Assembly (NCBI GenBank): GCA_947496705.1
Contig: CANMDW010000001.1
Span: 806,001 to 870,000 of the forward strand
DNA length: 64,000 nt
Source of the DNA: an uncultured Aquimarina sp.
Lineage (GTDB): Bacteria > Bacteroidota > Bacteroidia > Flavobacteriales > Flavobacteriaceae
Direction: 5' to 3'
The notes under the pieces: model-generated
Databases searched by the model: none
The model's input: only the letters and a program-made list of their open reading frames with translations
What the model was told of the DNA's origin: nothing
Program-made: the position numbers and the translations under genes
Shown: in pieces, positions 1 to 7,408 of the stretch
Layout of the letters: every line of letters starts with the position of its first letter
How positions within the stretch are numbered: position 1 is the stretch's first letter

Positions 1-2
1 CT

Positions 3-65
3 CTGAGCCATTATCCATTTCATCAACCAAGATTTGAAGGATTCGGGATCAGATTGCGAATGTGA
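3..65 (+). CDS. possible C-terminal tail of an upstream gene (partial)
   Basis: The third forward frame is open from the window edge to a TGA at 63-65 and would give about 20 residues, rich in aromatic and basic residues and ending RLRM. It could be the end of a gene that starts left of the window. Nothing identifies the family, and such a short open stretch may be chance. The 91 bases after it, up to the next gene, are AT-rich and show no clear structure. Confidence 0.25.
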   Translation: MSHYPFHQPRFEGFGIRLRM

Positions 66-156
66 AAGTAGATAAGTATTACATGATGACTATAGTTTAC
101 TATTTGGTCAATAAGTGTTAATACTAATTGCAAGTGTTTAATCAAAAAAAGTATGT

Positions 157-930
157 ATGAAAACTAAATTTTTTCTATTAATTGGAATACTCATTGTATT
201 CTCAAATTGCGCAGTAATTAGGCCAGGGGAGGCTGGTGTTAAACAAACCTTAGGTAAATTTTCAGATAAAGTAGCTACACAAGGTACGATACTTTACAAC
301 CCGTTGGTTAGTAAGGTTGTAAAAGAATCCACACAGACCAACAATATAAAGCTTATTTTAAGTTTGCCTAGTAAAGAAGGCCTAAGTGTTAATTCTGAAA
401 TTTCAATTCTATATCGGTTAGAAAAGGATAAGATTCCAAGTATTTTAGAGAATTTGGGCCAGGATTATGAGCCTATTATTACTAGTGTTTTTAGATCGGC
501 ATCATCAGATGTATGCGCACAATTTTTTGCCAAGGATATGCATTCTGGGATGCGTGCAAAAATCGAAGAAGAGATAAAATCGAAAATGAAAGTAAACCTC
601 GAAAAACAAGGTGATGGTATTGAGCTAATAGCTGTTTTAATGAAAAGTATCCAATTACCCAGAGGATTGGCAAATTCTATAGAACGAAAATTACAGGCAG
701 AGCAGGATGCAATGCGTATGGAGTTTGTTATACAGCAGGCAAAACTGGAAGCCGACAGAAAAATAATTAATGCTGAAGGTGAACGCGACGCTCAAAAAAT
801 ATTATCTGAAGGATTGACCCAGGAGATTATCAAAATAAGAAGTATAGAAGCTTTTAATAAGTTATCAGAGTCCCCAAATAGTAAAATTATCATTACCGAT
901 GGAAAGACTCCTTTTCTGGTCGATGAATGA
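157..930 (+). CDS. SPFH/prohibitin-like lipoprotein
   Basis: A 257-residue protein of the SPFH (stomatin/prohibitin/flotillin/HflK) type. The N-terminus is a hydrophobic signal with a lipobox ending at Cys18 (FSNC), so it is probably a membrane-anchored lipoprotein. A beta-rich SPFH core covers about residues 25-150. A charged helical stretch follows (about 160-230) with the EAEG-like run NAEGERDAQKILSEG that is typical of SPFH oligomerisation helices. Family members form ring- or cage-like membrane scaffolds that often modulate proteases. The start ATG lies at 157. There is no co-directional partner: a repeat-rich intergenic region follows. The fold call is firm; the exact role is unknown. 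Confidence 0.8.
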   Translation: MKTKFFLLIGILIVFSNCAVIRPGEAGVKQTLGKFSDKVATQGTILYNPLVSKVVKESTQTNNIKLILSLPSKEGLSVNSEISILYRLEKDKIPSILENLGQDYEPIITSVFRSASSDVCAQFFAKDMHSGMRAKIEEEIKSKMKVNLEKQGDGIELIAVLMKSIQLPRGLANSIERKLQAEQDAMRMEFVIQQAKLEADRKIINAEGERDAQKILSEGLTQEIIKIRSIEAFNKLSESPNSKIIITDGKTPFLVDE

Positions 931-993
931 CAGACAAAAAAATAATCAAGAATTAAAGATATAGTGTTAATAGTAAAAACGTGATGATAAAAT

Positions 994-1154
994 GAACTCA
1001 TTTAGACTTTTTTGCTGGAAGCGAAAATATGGGCTTTTGGTTTCTAATGAAGCCTTTTTTTAGAAGCATAGCAGTGCTAAGGTTCTAAAAAAAGTCAAAA
1101 TTAGGGAGCATAATGGCATATTTGCAGCCCAGATGAAAAAGTTTAAATGAGTTC
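994..1154 (+). mobile_element. MITE-like element, copy 1 of family A
   Basis: A 161-bp non-coding element bounded by near-perfect terminal inverted repeats. The left end reads GAACTCATTTAGACTTTTT; the right end is its reverse complement with one mismatch. It is flanked by a 3-bp direct repeat AAT (991-993 and 1155-1157), which looks like a target site duplication. A second copy in the opposite orientation lies at 52253-52434. The internal sequence is shared between copies, for example the AGAAGCATAGCAGTGCTA block. It has no coding capacity, so if mobile it must have been moved by a transposase encoded elsewhere. Confidence 0.8.
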
Positions 1155-1289
1155 AATTATAAAGAGAGCAAAGATCACATAACCTGAAGGAAATAATGAG
1201 ATCATCCCTGCTAAGTCCCTTTTTGGATATTTCGTAAAGAGTTATAGTCTAAAAGAAGTCGTCACCAATCAATGATTTAAATATGAAAT

Positions 1290-1500
1290 GAGTCATGACA
1301 TTTAATCCCGAGTTTCGGGGATTATTGGTGAATTCTGCCTGGCAGCAAGCTATGGTGTACCCACAAATATTAAAAGGTGTCAAAAACACCCCTGCCCTGT
1401 CTACAGTTCGCCCACAACAATGTTGTGTCGTCCTCAAGGGGATAGTAATTCCCCCTTTGAAGCTTGCCTGCAGCAGGCTGGGTAGATCTGACAATTGAAA
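1290..1500. other. GC-raised, hairpin-rich intergenic island
   Basis: This intergenic segment is less AT-rich than its surroundings and packed with inverted repeats: AATCCCGAG/CGGGGATT near 1300-1325, GGTGT/ACACC near 1376-1393, ACAACAATGTTGT near 1413-1426, CTCAAGGGG facing CCCCCTTTGAAG at 1433-1462, and an outer imperfect pair GCCTGGCAGCAAGCT (1337-1351) facing AGCTTGCCTGCAGCAGGC (1461-1478). Open frames exist on both strands, but neither encodes anything recognisable, and the palindromes explain their openness. It may be a decayed mobile element or a structured RNA. No family is recognised. Confidence 0.4.
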
Positions 1501-1519
1501 AGCAATAAAATATAAACAG

Positions 1520-1816
1520 ATGAAAACAATTTTTGAATATGTAAATATTAGCGCGAGTGATTCACTAGAATCCTATGTAAATAAAAGATTGGATAGGCTT
1601 TATGATCAATATCCTTTTATTATTAGAGGAGATGTATTCTTTAAAAGGGAAAGTAAAAATGATGATGCCGGCCATATTTGTGGTATTCGATTGAGTGCCC
1701 CGGGACCGCGAATTTATGCATCTTCTGATGAAAGGAGTTTTGGAAATGCGGTTAATGAAACGATTCGTGATTTAAAAGATCAATTACAAAAGAGAAAAGA
1801 GAAATTATATCAATAA
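1520..1816 (+). CDS. ribosome hibernation promoting factor (HPF/RaiA family)
   Basis: A 98-residue short-form HPF/sigma-54 modulation protein. The S30AE-type pattern is visible: an N-terminal strand containing the family's Y-x-N-I segment, then the helix SLESYVNKRLDRLYDQYP, central strands, and the C-terminal amphipathic helix NAVNETIRDLKDQLQKRKEKL. Family members bind the decoding centre of the 30S subunit and hold ribosomes inactive, often as 70S or 100S particles, in stationary phase. The length fits the short form with no C-terminal dimerisation domain. It is a single-gene unit followed by a hairpin terminator at 1840-1866. Confidence 0.85.
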   Translation: MKTIFEYVNISASDSLESYVNKRLDRLYDQYPFIIRGDVFFKRESKNDDAGHICGIRLSAPGPRIYASSDERSFGNAVNETIRDLKDQLQKRKEKLYQ

Positions 1817-1839
1817 TCAATCTTTTTCAGGATAAACAA

Positions 1840-1866
1840 AAAGTCCGGGCAATTTGCCTGGACTTT
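1840..1866 (+). terminator. hairpin terminator after the HPF gene
   Basis: Arms AAAGTCCGGGC and GCCTGGACTTT (one G-U pair) with a 5-nt loop, starting 23 bases after the HPF stop codon. The following T-run is weak, so termination strength is uncertain. Confidence 0.6.
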
Positions 1867-1954
1867 AAGGTAAACTCTCTTCCAATACAATTCCACAAAT
1901 GGAGTTTAATTATTGTTAGAACAAGTTCTTTATAAAAAATAGATTTCTACTGTA

Positions 1955-2524
1955 TCAATACACCCAACCGGTTACTCCTTCATATATTAAACCGGCATTA
2001 ACTCCTTCAGCATAACTTTTGGTAAACAAATGATCAGAATTTATAGGATTGTAAAAACGATATAACTTCTTTCTTCCATTACCTGGTCTTTTGTGGATTA
2101 AAACAAAGGTTCTTCCCGAAACGTCTCGCCAGCCGCTATTAACAAGGTTTAAAAATTCTCCGATATCAGTAACTAAAACAAAATCTTTACGTTGAGGATG
2201 TAGCATAAAATACATGGTATCATATACACTATCATTAATAAGATCAGGATTTGTTGTTATGGGAGTTCTAAAAGCAATACCTTCTCTACGTCCGATACCT
2301 ACTCCTACACCACTTTGTGTTTTATAGGTATGTAATGATGCAGATCCCCCACTATAATATCGATATACATTTTCAGATCTAATACTTGCTTTGGTAGTAA
2401 TTTCAGTTTCATCCAGGATTTGTTCTGGAGGTAGCTCATCATTGTCTTCTGTTTCGCAGGAAGTTAAAATAACGGCAGTAAATACTATGCTCAGTATTGA
2501 CAATAAAAATTTAGTTTTTTTCAT
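1955..2524 (-). CDS. lipoprotein with DUF5648-like repeat
   Basis: A 189-residue secreted lipoprotein with a signal peptide ending at Cys23 (ILTSC). Two related halves start with VYRYYSGGSASLHTY and LYRFYNPINSDHLFT, and the protein ends YEGVTGWVY. This matches the DUF5648 repeat pattern (aromatic-rich strand, then H-x-(Y/F)-T, then a YEG-x-x-x-Y/W end) often found in extracellular proteins. The function of that repeat is not known; an adhesive or carbohydrate-facing role is only a guess. It stands alone, convergent with the HPF gene, and has a 354-bp regulatory-looking gap upstream. Confidence 0.65.
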   Translation of the reverse strand: MKKTKFLLSILSIVFTAVILTSCETEDNDELPPEQILDETEITTKASIRSENVYRYYSGGSASLHTYKTQSGVGVGIGRREGIAFRTPITTNPDLINDSVYDTMYFMLHPQRKDFVLVTDIGEFLNLVNSGWRDVSGRTFVLIHKRPGNGRKKLYRFYNPINSDHLFTKSYAEGVNAGLIYEGVTGWVY

Positions 2525-2878
2525 GGTTTTATAATATTAATGATTTAAAGAAACTAATTGTTTATAAGGGTAAAATTAGGAGAAACGATAATCAAAACAC
2601 AAAGCATATTCTTGATATTTATAAATCTAAACTTCAGATTTATAAATATGAGGTAGTCTTTAAAATCGATTGAGTAGTACGATATAATATATTGATAAAT
2701 AGCCTATAAAAGCATAAAAATAAATTATTATAGTACACTTTAAATTTATAAATTGGTAGTCATATTGATAGCTCAATAAAAAAGTATTAATCGCTATAAA
2801 CCCTATCACCAGTCATCAATAGAATTATTAAAGAGGTATGGTTTTTGAATTCAGTGAAACAGAGTAAAAATTGCTTTA
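2525..2878. promoter_or_regulatory. intergenic region with AT-rich palindromes
   Basis: This 354-bp gap between divergent genes holds a perfect inverted repeat at 2615-2649: 14-bp arms ATATTTATAAATCT and AGATTTATAAATAT with a 7-nt spacer. A 12-bp palindrome AATTTATAAATT lies at 2743-2754. The same core (AATTTATAAAT) recurs at 4611-4621, about 90 bp before the first peptide precursor start. These may be binding sites for one of the nearby AraC-type regulators, but in AT-rich DNA some such matches are expected by chance. No gene is seen here. Confidence 0.4.
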
Positions 2879-4579
2879 ATGATTATGAAGTATTTGTTTA
2901 TAAATTACCTGGTAATTATAACTGTTTTTGTTAACCAATCTAGTGGCCAAACTACAAATGCGCTCAATAATCAAAATGATGTGCATTATACCAATTTAAG
3001 GACTCAAATAAAAGAACAACCAGAGAGCGCCTTAAAATTGCAAATAGCACAATTGTCTTTGGATAAGGCAAAAAATGAGCTGGATACATTGGGGATGGCA
3101 AATGCCTATTATTTTTTATCGAGATTAGACCTTCAGCATACTTTAACTTATGCCGATAGTTTGATTGCAATTACCAGGAATAAAAATTATAAAAGGTATC
3201 CGGCCTTGGGGTATTTGCAAAAAGGAAATAATGCCTATGAAAAGGGAGACTATCAACGTGCTTTAGAATTGTATTTATCAGCCTCAAAATTTGCAAAACA
3301 AAATAACAATGAATATCTATATCGTACCTTAAAATTTAATATTGGATTGTTAAAAAATGCAGCCGGAGAAAGAGAAGAGGCTCAGATTATTTTTATTGAA
3401 CATTTAAATTTTTTGGATGAAAACCTTAAATATAAAAAAATAATTACCTACAATAAAGTGCTCTTCGCTATTGCAGATTCCTATATTCATAGTAAAGAAT
3501 TGGATAAGGCCGAAGCCTACATTAATAAAGGTATAGAACAAACGATAAAGACCAACGATACATCTACGTATTCGTACATCGTGGTGACCTCTGGAGTACA
3601 TCAATATTTTTCAAAAAATTACAAAAAAGCTATCGATAGCCTTGCAAAAGGAAAAAGATTAATTCTTAAAAGAGATGAATCACAAATAAGAGTAGCAACT
3701 TGTGATTATTATACTGCTCTTTCTTATCATAGCTTAGGAAACGAAGATTTGAGCATAGAATATTTTAAAAATGTAGATCGTATTCTTAAGCAAGAGAAAG
3801 ACATCATCCCCGAATTGATACCTACATATGATTATCTGATTGCGCATGCAAAATCAAACAATGATGTTGAACAACAATTGGAGTATATAAATACGCTGTT
3901 AAAACTGGATAGCATTCGACACTCTGATGAGATCTATTTGACCAAAAACATCAATGAAAAATATGATACTGTTGAGCTGCTTTCTGAAAAGGAAAAATTA
4001 ATTAATGCACTAGAGGAAGAAACTTTTTTAAAAGAAGGTACTATTACCAAGTTAATCTCATTCCTAATTATTTTATTGGCCTTAGCAACGTATGGTTTTT
4101 GGAGAAGCTATATCAATAAAAAGCGTTTTGAGGCATTGCTCAAAAAACAAAAGAACAAGGAAAAAACCCCACCCGAGTTTACTGCTATTATTCCAGAGAT
4201 GAATAGCAAAGAAGAAATTGATATTGCTGAAGACGTTGTAGAAGGAGTGCTTAAAAAGTTACATGCTTTTGAAAACTCTGACAAATATTCTAAAAAGTAT
4301 TACACCCTTAATTCTTTGGCCAAAGAGCTACATACTAATAGTGCATATTTATCAAAGATTATCAATGTGTATAAAAATGTGAATTTTGCCAATTACTTAA
4401 ATAATTTACGTATTGATTTTGCCGTAGATCGACTTACTTCAGATAAATCCTTACATTCTTATACTATAAAAGCAATAGCAGAAGAGGTAGGGTTTAAAAA
4501 TGCACAATCATTCTCTTCTGCTTTCCAAAAAAAGACAGGAATCTACCCTTCTTATTTCATCAAAAAATTAAATGGTTAA
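2879..4579 (+). CDS. TPR-sensor AraC-family transcriptional regulator
   Basis: A 566-residue hybrid regulator of a type common in Bacteroidota. It has an N-terminal signal-like segment (about 5-24), a long helical TPR array (about 50-380, e.g. YLQKGNNAYEKGDYQRALELY), one transmembrane helix (about 391-411), a linker, and a C-terminal AraC helix-turn-helix domain (about 463-566, ending KAIAEEVGFKNAQSFSSAFQKKTGIYPS). The TPR part probably faces the periplasm and the DNA-binding part the cytoplasm. It lies directly upstream of the peptide precursor genes on the same strand, so it may regulate them; this is inferred from position only. An in-frame ATG at 2885 is an alternative start. Confidence 0.85.
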   Translation: MIMKYLFINYLVIITVFVNQSSGQTTNALNNQNDVHYTNLRTQIKEQPESALKLQIAQLSLDKAKNELDTLGMANAYYFLSRLDLQHTLTYADSLIAITRNKNYKRYPALGYLQKGNNAYEKGDYQRALELYLSASKFAKQNNNEYLYRTLKFNIGLLKNAAGEREEAQIIFIEHLNFLDENLKYKKIITYNKVLFAIADSYIHSKELDKAEAYINKGIEQTIKTNDTSTYSYIVVTSGVHQYFSKNYKKAIDSLAKGKRLILKRDESQIRVATCDYYTALSYHSLGNEDLSIEYFKNVDRILKQEKDIIPELIPTYDYLIAHAKSNNDVEQQLEYINTLLKLDSIRHSDEIYLTKNINEKYDTVELLSEKEKLINALEEETFLKEGTITKLISFLIILLALATYGFWRSYINKKRFEALLKKQKNKEKTPPEFTAIIPEMNSKEEIDIAEDVVEGVLKKLHAFENSDKYSKKYYTLNSLAKELHTNSAYLSKIINVYKNVNFANYLNNLRIDFAVDRLTSDKSLHSYTIKAIAEEVGFKNAQSFSSAFQKKTGIYPSYFIKKLNG

Positions 4580-4710
4580 CAGTGTATGCAGCAGATAATT
4601 ATATGCCTTAAATTTATAAATATCAACAACAACTTGCTTCTTTTGATGCATTAAAAGTTGTATTTTGTAATGTGCAGAAAATAAAGAAAAAATTAAAATT
4701 TAAGATTAAA

Positions 4711-4899
4711 ATGAAAAAAAATAAGACATTACATTTAAGTAAAATTAAAATTGCTAAATTAGAAAATGCTCGTACAATAATTGGAGGAGTTCCTATTACT
4801 ACTACAATAACTACTACATTTAGGAGTTTTCCGGAAATTTGTAATGAAGATACTTCTACCAAAACAGCTCCTTTGGATTTGACAGATGTAGACATTTAA
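4711..4899 (+). CDS. GG-leader peptide precursor 1 (lanthipeptide-like)
   Basis: A 62-residue peptide. The start ATG at 4711 is chosen over an upstream in-frame start at 4672 because the leader then aligns with two sister genes. The leader reads LHLSKIKIAKLENARTIIGG, which resembles Bacteroidota natural-product leaders of the GG type (K-L-x-L-x-K-x-x-I-x-K-L then GG). The putative core after GG is Thr/Ser rich, has one Cys (EICNED) and carries STKTAPLD, shared with the sister peptides. Family knowledge suggests cleavage after GG by a C39-type peptidase and possible dehydration/lanthionine formation, but no such enzyme is encoded in this window. Confidence 0.7.
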   Translation: MKKNKTLHLSKIKIAKLENARTIIGGVPITTTITTTFRSFPEICNEDTSTKTAPLDLTDVDI

Positions 4900-4914
4900 A
4901 AAAATCCTATTAAA

Positions 4915-5090
4915 ATGAATAAGGCAAAAAAAACGTTAAATTTAGAAAAACAAAAATCACTATACTAAAGAATTTGCAGGCTGTTGTTGGGAGATTTACA
5001 TGAACAACCGAAACCAACGAAGTGCTATGTCCAAAAGCTATGGATTGCTCTACCAAAACATTGTCATTGGATGGGGATGGAGTACAATAA
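4915..5090 (+). pseudogene. broken GG-leader peptide precursor copy
   Basis: A degraded member of the same precursor family. The ATG at 4915 opens MNKAKKTLNLEKQ and stops after 17 codons. Losing about one base near 4950-4956 shifts the frame; in the other frame the leader continues as KITILKNLQAVVG. An in-frame TGA at 5001-5003 then interrupts the core, after which the family tail is still visible (CSTKTLSLDGDGVQ, ending with TAA at 5088-5090). The order leader, G-site, core, tail matches the intact sisters, so this is a recently decayed paralog rather than random sequence. Confidence 0.65.
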
Positions 5091-5118
5091 TTTATATTAT
5101 CTAATCAGACTTTATATT

Positions 5119-5292
5119 ATGAAATCAGACAAAAATAAATTAAGATTAAGCTTAGCAAAAATTAAAATTACAAAACTTGATAATATGCAAGTTGTTGTAG
5201 GAGGAGCTACGGTGCCGTCCTCAATACCTGTTAGCAAAACATGTACCACCTCTCTTTCTACCAAAACAGCCCCGATTGGTAGCGATGAATAG
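5119..5292 (+). CDS. GG-leader peptide precursor 2 (lanthipeptide-like)
   Basis: A 57-residue peptide starting at ATG 5119. The frame is open further upstream, but that extension overlaps the broken copy and lacks leader similarity. The leader contains LRLSLAKIKITKLDNMQVVV followed by GG. The putative core is ATVPSSIPVSKTCTTSLSTK plus a short acidic tail: one Cys and ten Ser/Thr. The STKTAP motif is identical to that of precursor 1. It probably sits in one transcription unit with its sisters; the spacing to precursor 3 is 26 bp. The maturation enzymes are unknown. Confidence 0.7.
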   Translation: MKSDKNKLRLSLAKIKITKLDNMQVVVGGATVPSSIPVSKTCTTSLSTKTAPIGSDE

Positions 5293-5318
5293 TGTGAAGT
5301 ATTAAAACTAAATAGATT

Positions 5319-5486
5319 ATGAAACCACAAAAAATCAAAAGGAGCTTAAATTTAGAAAAAATCAAAATTGTGAAGCTTAATAATATACAAACTATTGCTG
5401 GAGGATCTCATGCTATTTTTGGCCTTACAGAGATGTGTACTATTCAGAAAACATCCCCGCTGGATGGAGGTGATGGTGTTAATTAA
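5319..5486 (+). CDS. GG-leader peptide precursor 3 (lanthipeptide-like)
   Basis: A 55-residue peptide (ATG 5319, TAA 5484-5486). The leader LNLEKIKIVKLNNIQTIAGG matches its sisters. The core has a single Cys (TEMCTIQKTSPLD) and ends with GGDGVN, like the DGDGVQ end of the broken copy. It is the most divergent core of the set, without the full STKTAP motif. The four-copy array with conserved leaders and variable cores is typical of ribosomal natural-product precursors. After this gene, 387 bp without a convincing gene include the element at 5693-5847. Confidence 0.7.
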   Translation: MKPQKIKRSLNLEKIKIVKLNNIQTIAGGSHAIFGLTEMCTIQKTSPLDGGDGVN

Positions 5487-5692
5487 TATAAAAATGGGAG
5501 GCTTTGCGTTCTACTCTTATCCAAATTTATATTTTCTGCACTGTACTATTTAGTGTTATTTAAAAAAGACGATGAGATCCGAACATTTGTTTGGGTTTTT
5601 TGGTTAATTCTCTAGGGGTTAAAACAACTTCCAAATGAAATATTTGTAAGACATAATACGATACATTATTTTTAAAAATAAATTTCGACTAA

Positions 5693-5847
5693 GAGTATGT
5701 TTAAAAAGAATATGAACTGAAAATGAATAGTTTGAGGTTTTGATAAAGTTTCAAATGCAGGGCATATCGGGATATTAGCAGCATTTAAAATAAAATCACA
5801 GTTCTCAAAACAGTAGTTTTCAGGAAGTAGGGCTTTTAAACATACGC
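5693..5847 (+). mobile_element. MITE-like element, family B
   Basis: A 155-bp non-coding segment with terminal inverted repeats: GAGTATGTTTAAAAAG at the left and the reverse complement of GCGTATGTTTAAAAG at the right, including a perfect 12-bp match (5695-5706 against 5834-5845). A TAA direct repeat flanks it (5690-5692 and 5848-5850), consistent with a 3-bp target duplication. A minus-strand open frame spans it but looks like a by-product. It sits between the precursor array and the next regulator. Confidence 0.6.
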
Positions 5848-5873
5848 TAAGAGATAAGTCAATTCCTGAGTTA

Positions 5874-6911
5874 ATGGTAAAGAAAATCAATGCCGAAATC
5901 AATAAAGTATATTTTATCGCTAAATATACATTGGTTCATATCCTTGAAGGAACAGGAAATATTCAGGTTGATTTTAAGAACTATCACGATTGGAAAGATA
6001 AGGCTATCTATCTGGAAAAAGGACAATACATTAAATTTATGTCTGATGATTTCATGGTTCGGTTTATCGACTTTCCCGACGAAATACTATTTAATTCTAA
6101 GGATGTACGAATCTTGTTTAAGCATCTTATTTCATTAGGATATATCAATTTTAGTGAATGCGAGGAATGCCAGTTATTTTTAAACAATACCGTTTTTAAT
6201 GATAAGATGAGCAATCTTATCGACATCTCTACCAAACAATGGTATTGGCAAAATCCTTTTCAGGCCAATAAAGAAGAATATCAGGTCATATTTGATGTAA
6301 AAGATGTGATAGATGCCGAGTTTACCAATAATATCAATACAAAATCTTTGATAGATCATATGGTGAATACCCAGTATGATGTACAACATTTGGTAAAAGA
6401 TAAAATTGGGATTTCTATACATAAATTAATTCATAATAAACAACTTACCGAAAGCCAAAAGGATATTGTTTTTACAGATAAAAGCATTCAGGAAATAGCC
6501 TATGATCTGGGATATAAGGATCCGGCTTATTTTAATAGGTTTTTTAAAAATAAAACGGGGCAAACACCCAAACAGTTTCGAGATAATTTTGATTATCAAA
6601 ATAAGGACACTTTCTCTCAAAATATGATAGAACTTATTCGGCAATTTCATAAAGAAGAACACTCACTGGGTTTTTATGCAGAAGAGATGAATATAAGTGT
6701 AAAAGCATTATCAAAAAAAGTAAGACAAAAAATGAATGCTTCTTTAGGGCAATTAATCCGTTCACAAATCATTTTATCTGCCAAGACCATGTTGGCAGAA
6801 AATGAAAGTGTCAAAAATGTTGCCTATGCCTTAGGTTTTGAAGAAGCCAATCATTTCTCTTCATTCTTCACTAATTATGTTGGCGTCCCACCTTCGAATT
6901 ACAAAAAATAA
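5874..6911 (+). CDS. AraC-family regulator with two HTH domains
   Basis: A 345-residue cytoplasmic regulator. Residues 1-100 look like a small-ligand or cupin-like sensor region. Two AraC-type DNA-binding modules follow in tandem. The first (about 145-240) ends EIAYDLGYKDPAYFNRFFKN and KTGQTPKQFR; the second (about 255-345) ends NVAYALGFEEANHFSSFFTN and YVGVPPSNYKK. Most AraC proteins have only one such module. It precedes the NTF2-like and YHS genes on the same strand and follows the peptide array, so either could be its target. The start at 5874 is the only good ATG near the beginning of the open frame. Confidence 0.8.
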   Translation: MVKKINAEINKVYFIAKYTLVHILEGTGNIQVDFKNYHDWKDKAIYLEKGQYIKFMSDDFMVRFIDFPDEILFNSKDVRILFKHLISLGYINFSECEECQLFLNNTVFNDKMSNLIDISTKQWYWQNPFQANKEEYQVIFDVKDVIDAEFTNNINTKSLIDHMVNTQYDVQHLVKDKIGISIHKLIHNKQLTESQKDIVFTDKSIQEIAYDLGYKDPAYFNRFFKNKTGQTPKQFRDNFDYQNKDTFSQNMIELIRQFHKEEHSLGFYAEEMNISVKALSKKVRQKMNASLGQLIRSQIILSAKTMLAENESVKNVAYALGFEEANHFSSFFTNYVGVPPSNYKK

Positions 6912-7019
6912 AAGTGCAATTTTAAGCGTGTTTTTTATAGCCTCTAAGTGACTATTCATTTTCATATTTGTAGTGTAATTATAACACACAATTTGTATAA
7001 CAATTTAAAAAATTAAGAA

Positions 7020-7373
7020 ATGAATATTAAAGAACAAGCAATCCAAATGGACGGCATAGTGGCTCAAGGAGCAATCGTAGATGCCGTAAAACGATTTTTT
7101 GCAGAAAATGCAACAATATCAGATTATAACGGAGTAGCAACTACCAACAAACAACAGATGGTAGAGAAAATGGAAGGCTTTGCAGGAGCCATAGCCCAGG
7201 TAAATGGAATCACACACCACCATACTATCGTAGACAGAAATGTATCTGCTTCAGAATTTACTTTTGATTTTAATATGAAAGATGATAGTAAGATCTACTG
7301 GCATGAGATCATTCGCAGAGTATGGAATGATAAGGGAGAAGTAATACAAGAAGAATACTTCAATGCACAATAA
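7020..7373 (+). CDS. NTF2-like / SnoaL-type protein
   Basis: A 117-residue protein with the pattern of an NTF2-like fold: an N-terminal helix followed by VKRFFAENATISDYNGVATT and then long strands with EFTFDFNMKDDSKIYWHEIIRRVWNDKGEVIQEEYF. The fold hosts varied small-molecule binding or isomerase activities, so the substrate cannot be named. It lies 35 bp upstream of the YHS-domain gene and is probably co-transcribed with it. Confidence 0.7.
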   Translation: MNIKEQAIQMDGIVAQGAIVDAVKRFFAENATISDYNGVATTNKQQMVEKMEGFAGAIAQVNGITHHHTIVDRNVSASEFTFDFNMKDDSKIYWHEIIRRVWNDKGEVIQEEYFNAQ

Positions 7374-7408
7374 TAATTAATAAAGTAAAGTTTTTAAAAT
7401 ATAGAATA

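Noticed and set aside
1249..1498. Open frames on both strands in the hairpin-rich island
   Set aside because: Both depend on palindromic DNA; neither shows domain, signal peptide or start context.
5672..5902. Minus-strand 76-codon frame between peptide array and regulator
   Set aside because: It almost exactly covers the MITE-like element and has no recognisable family or start signal; the inverted ends explain the open frame.
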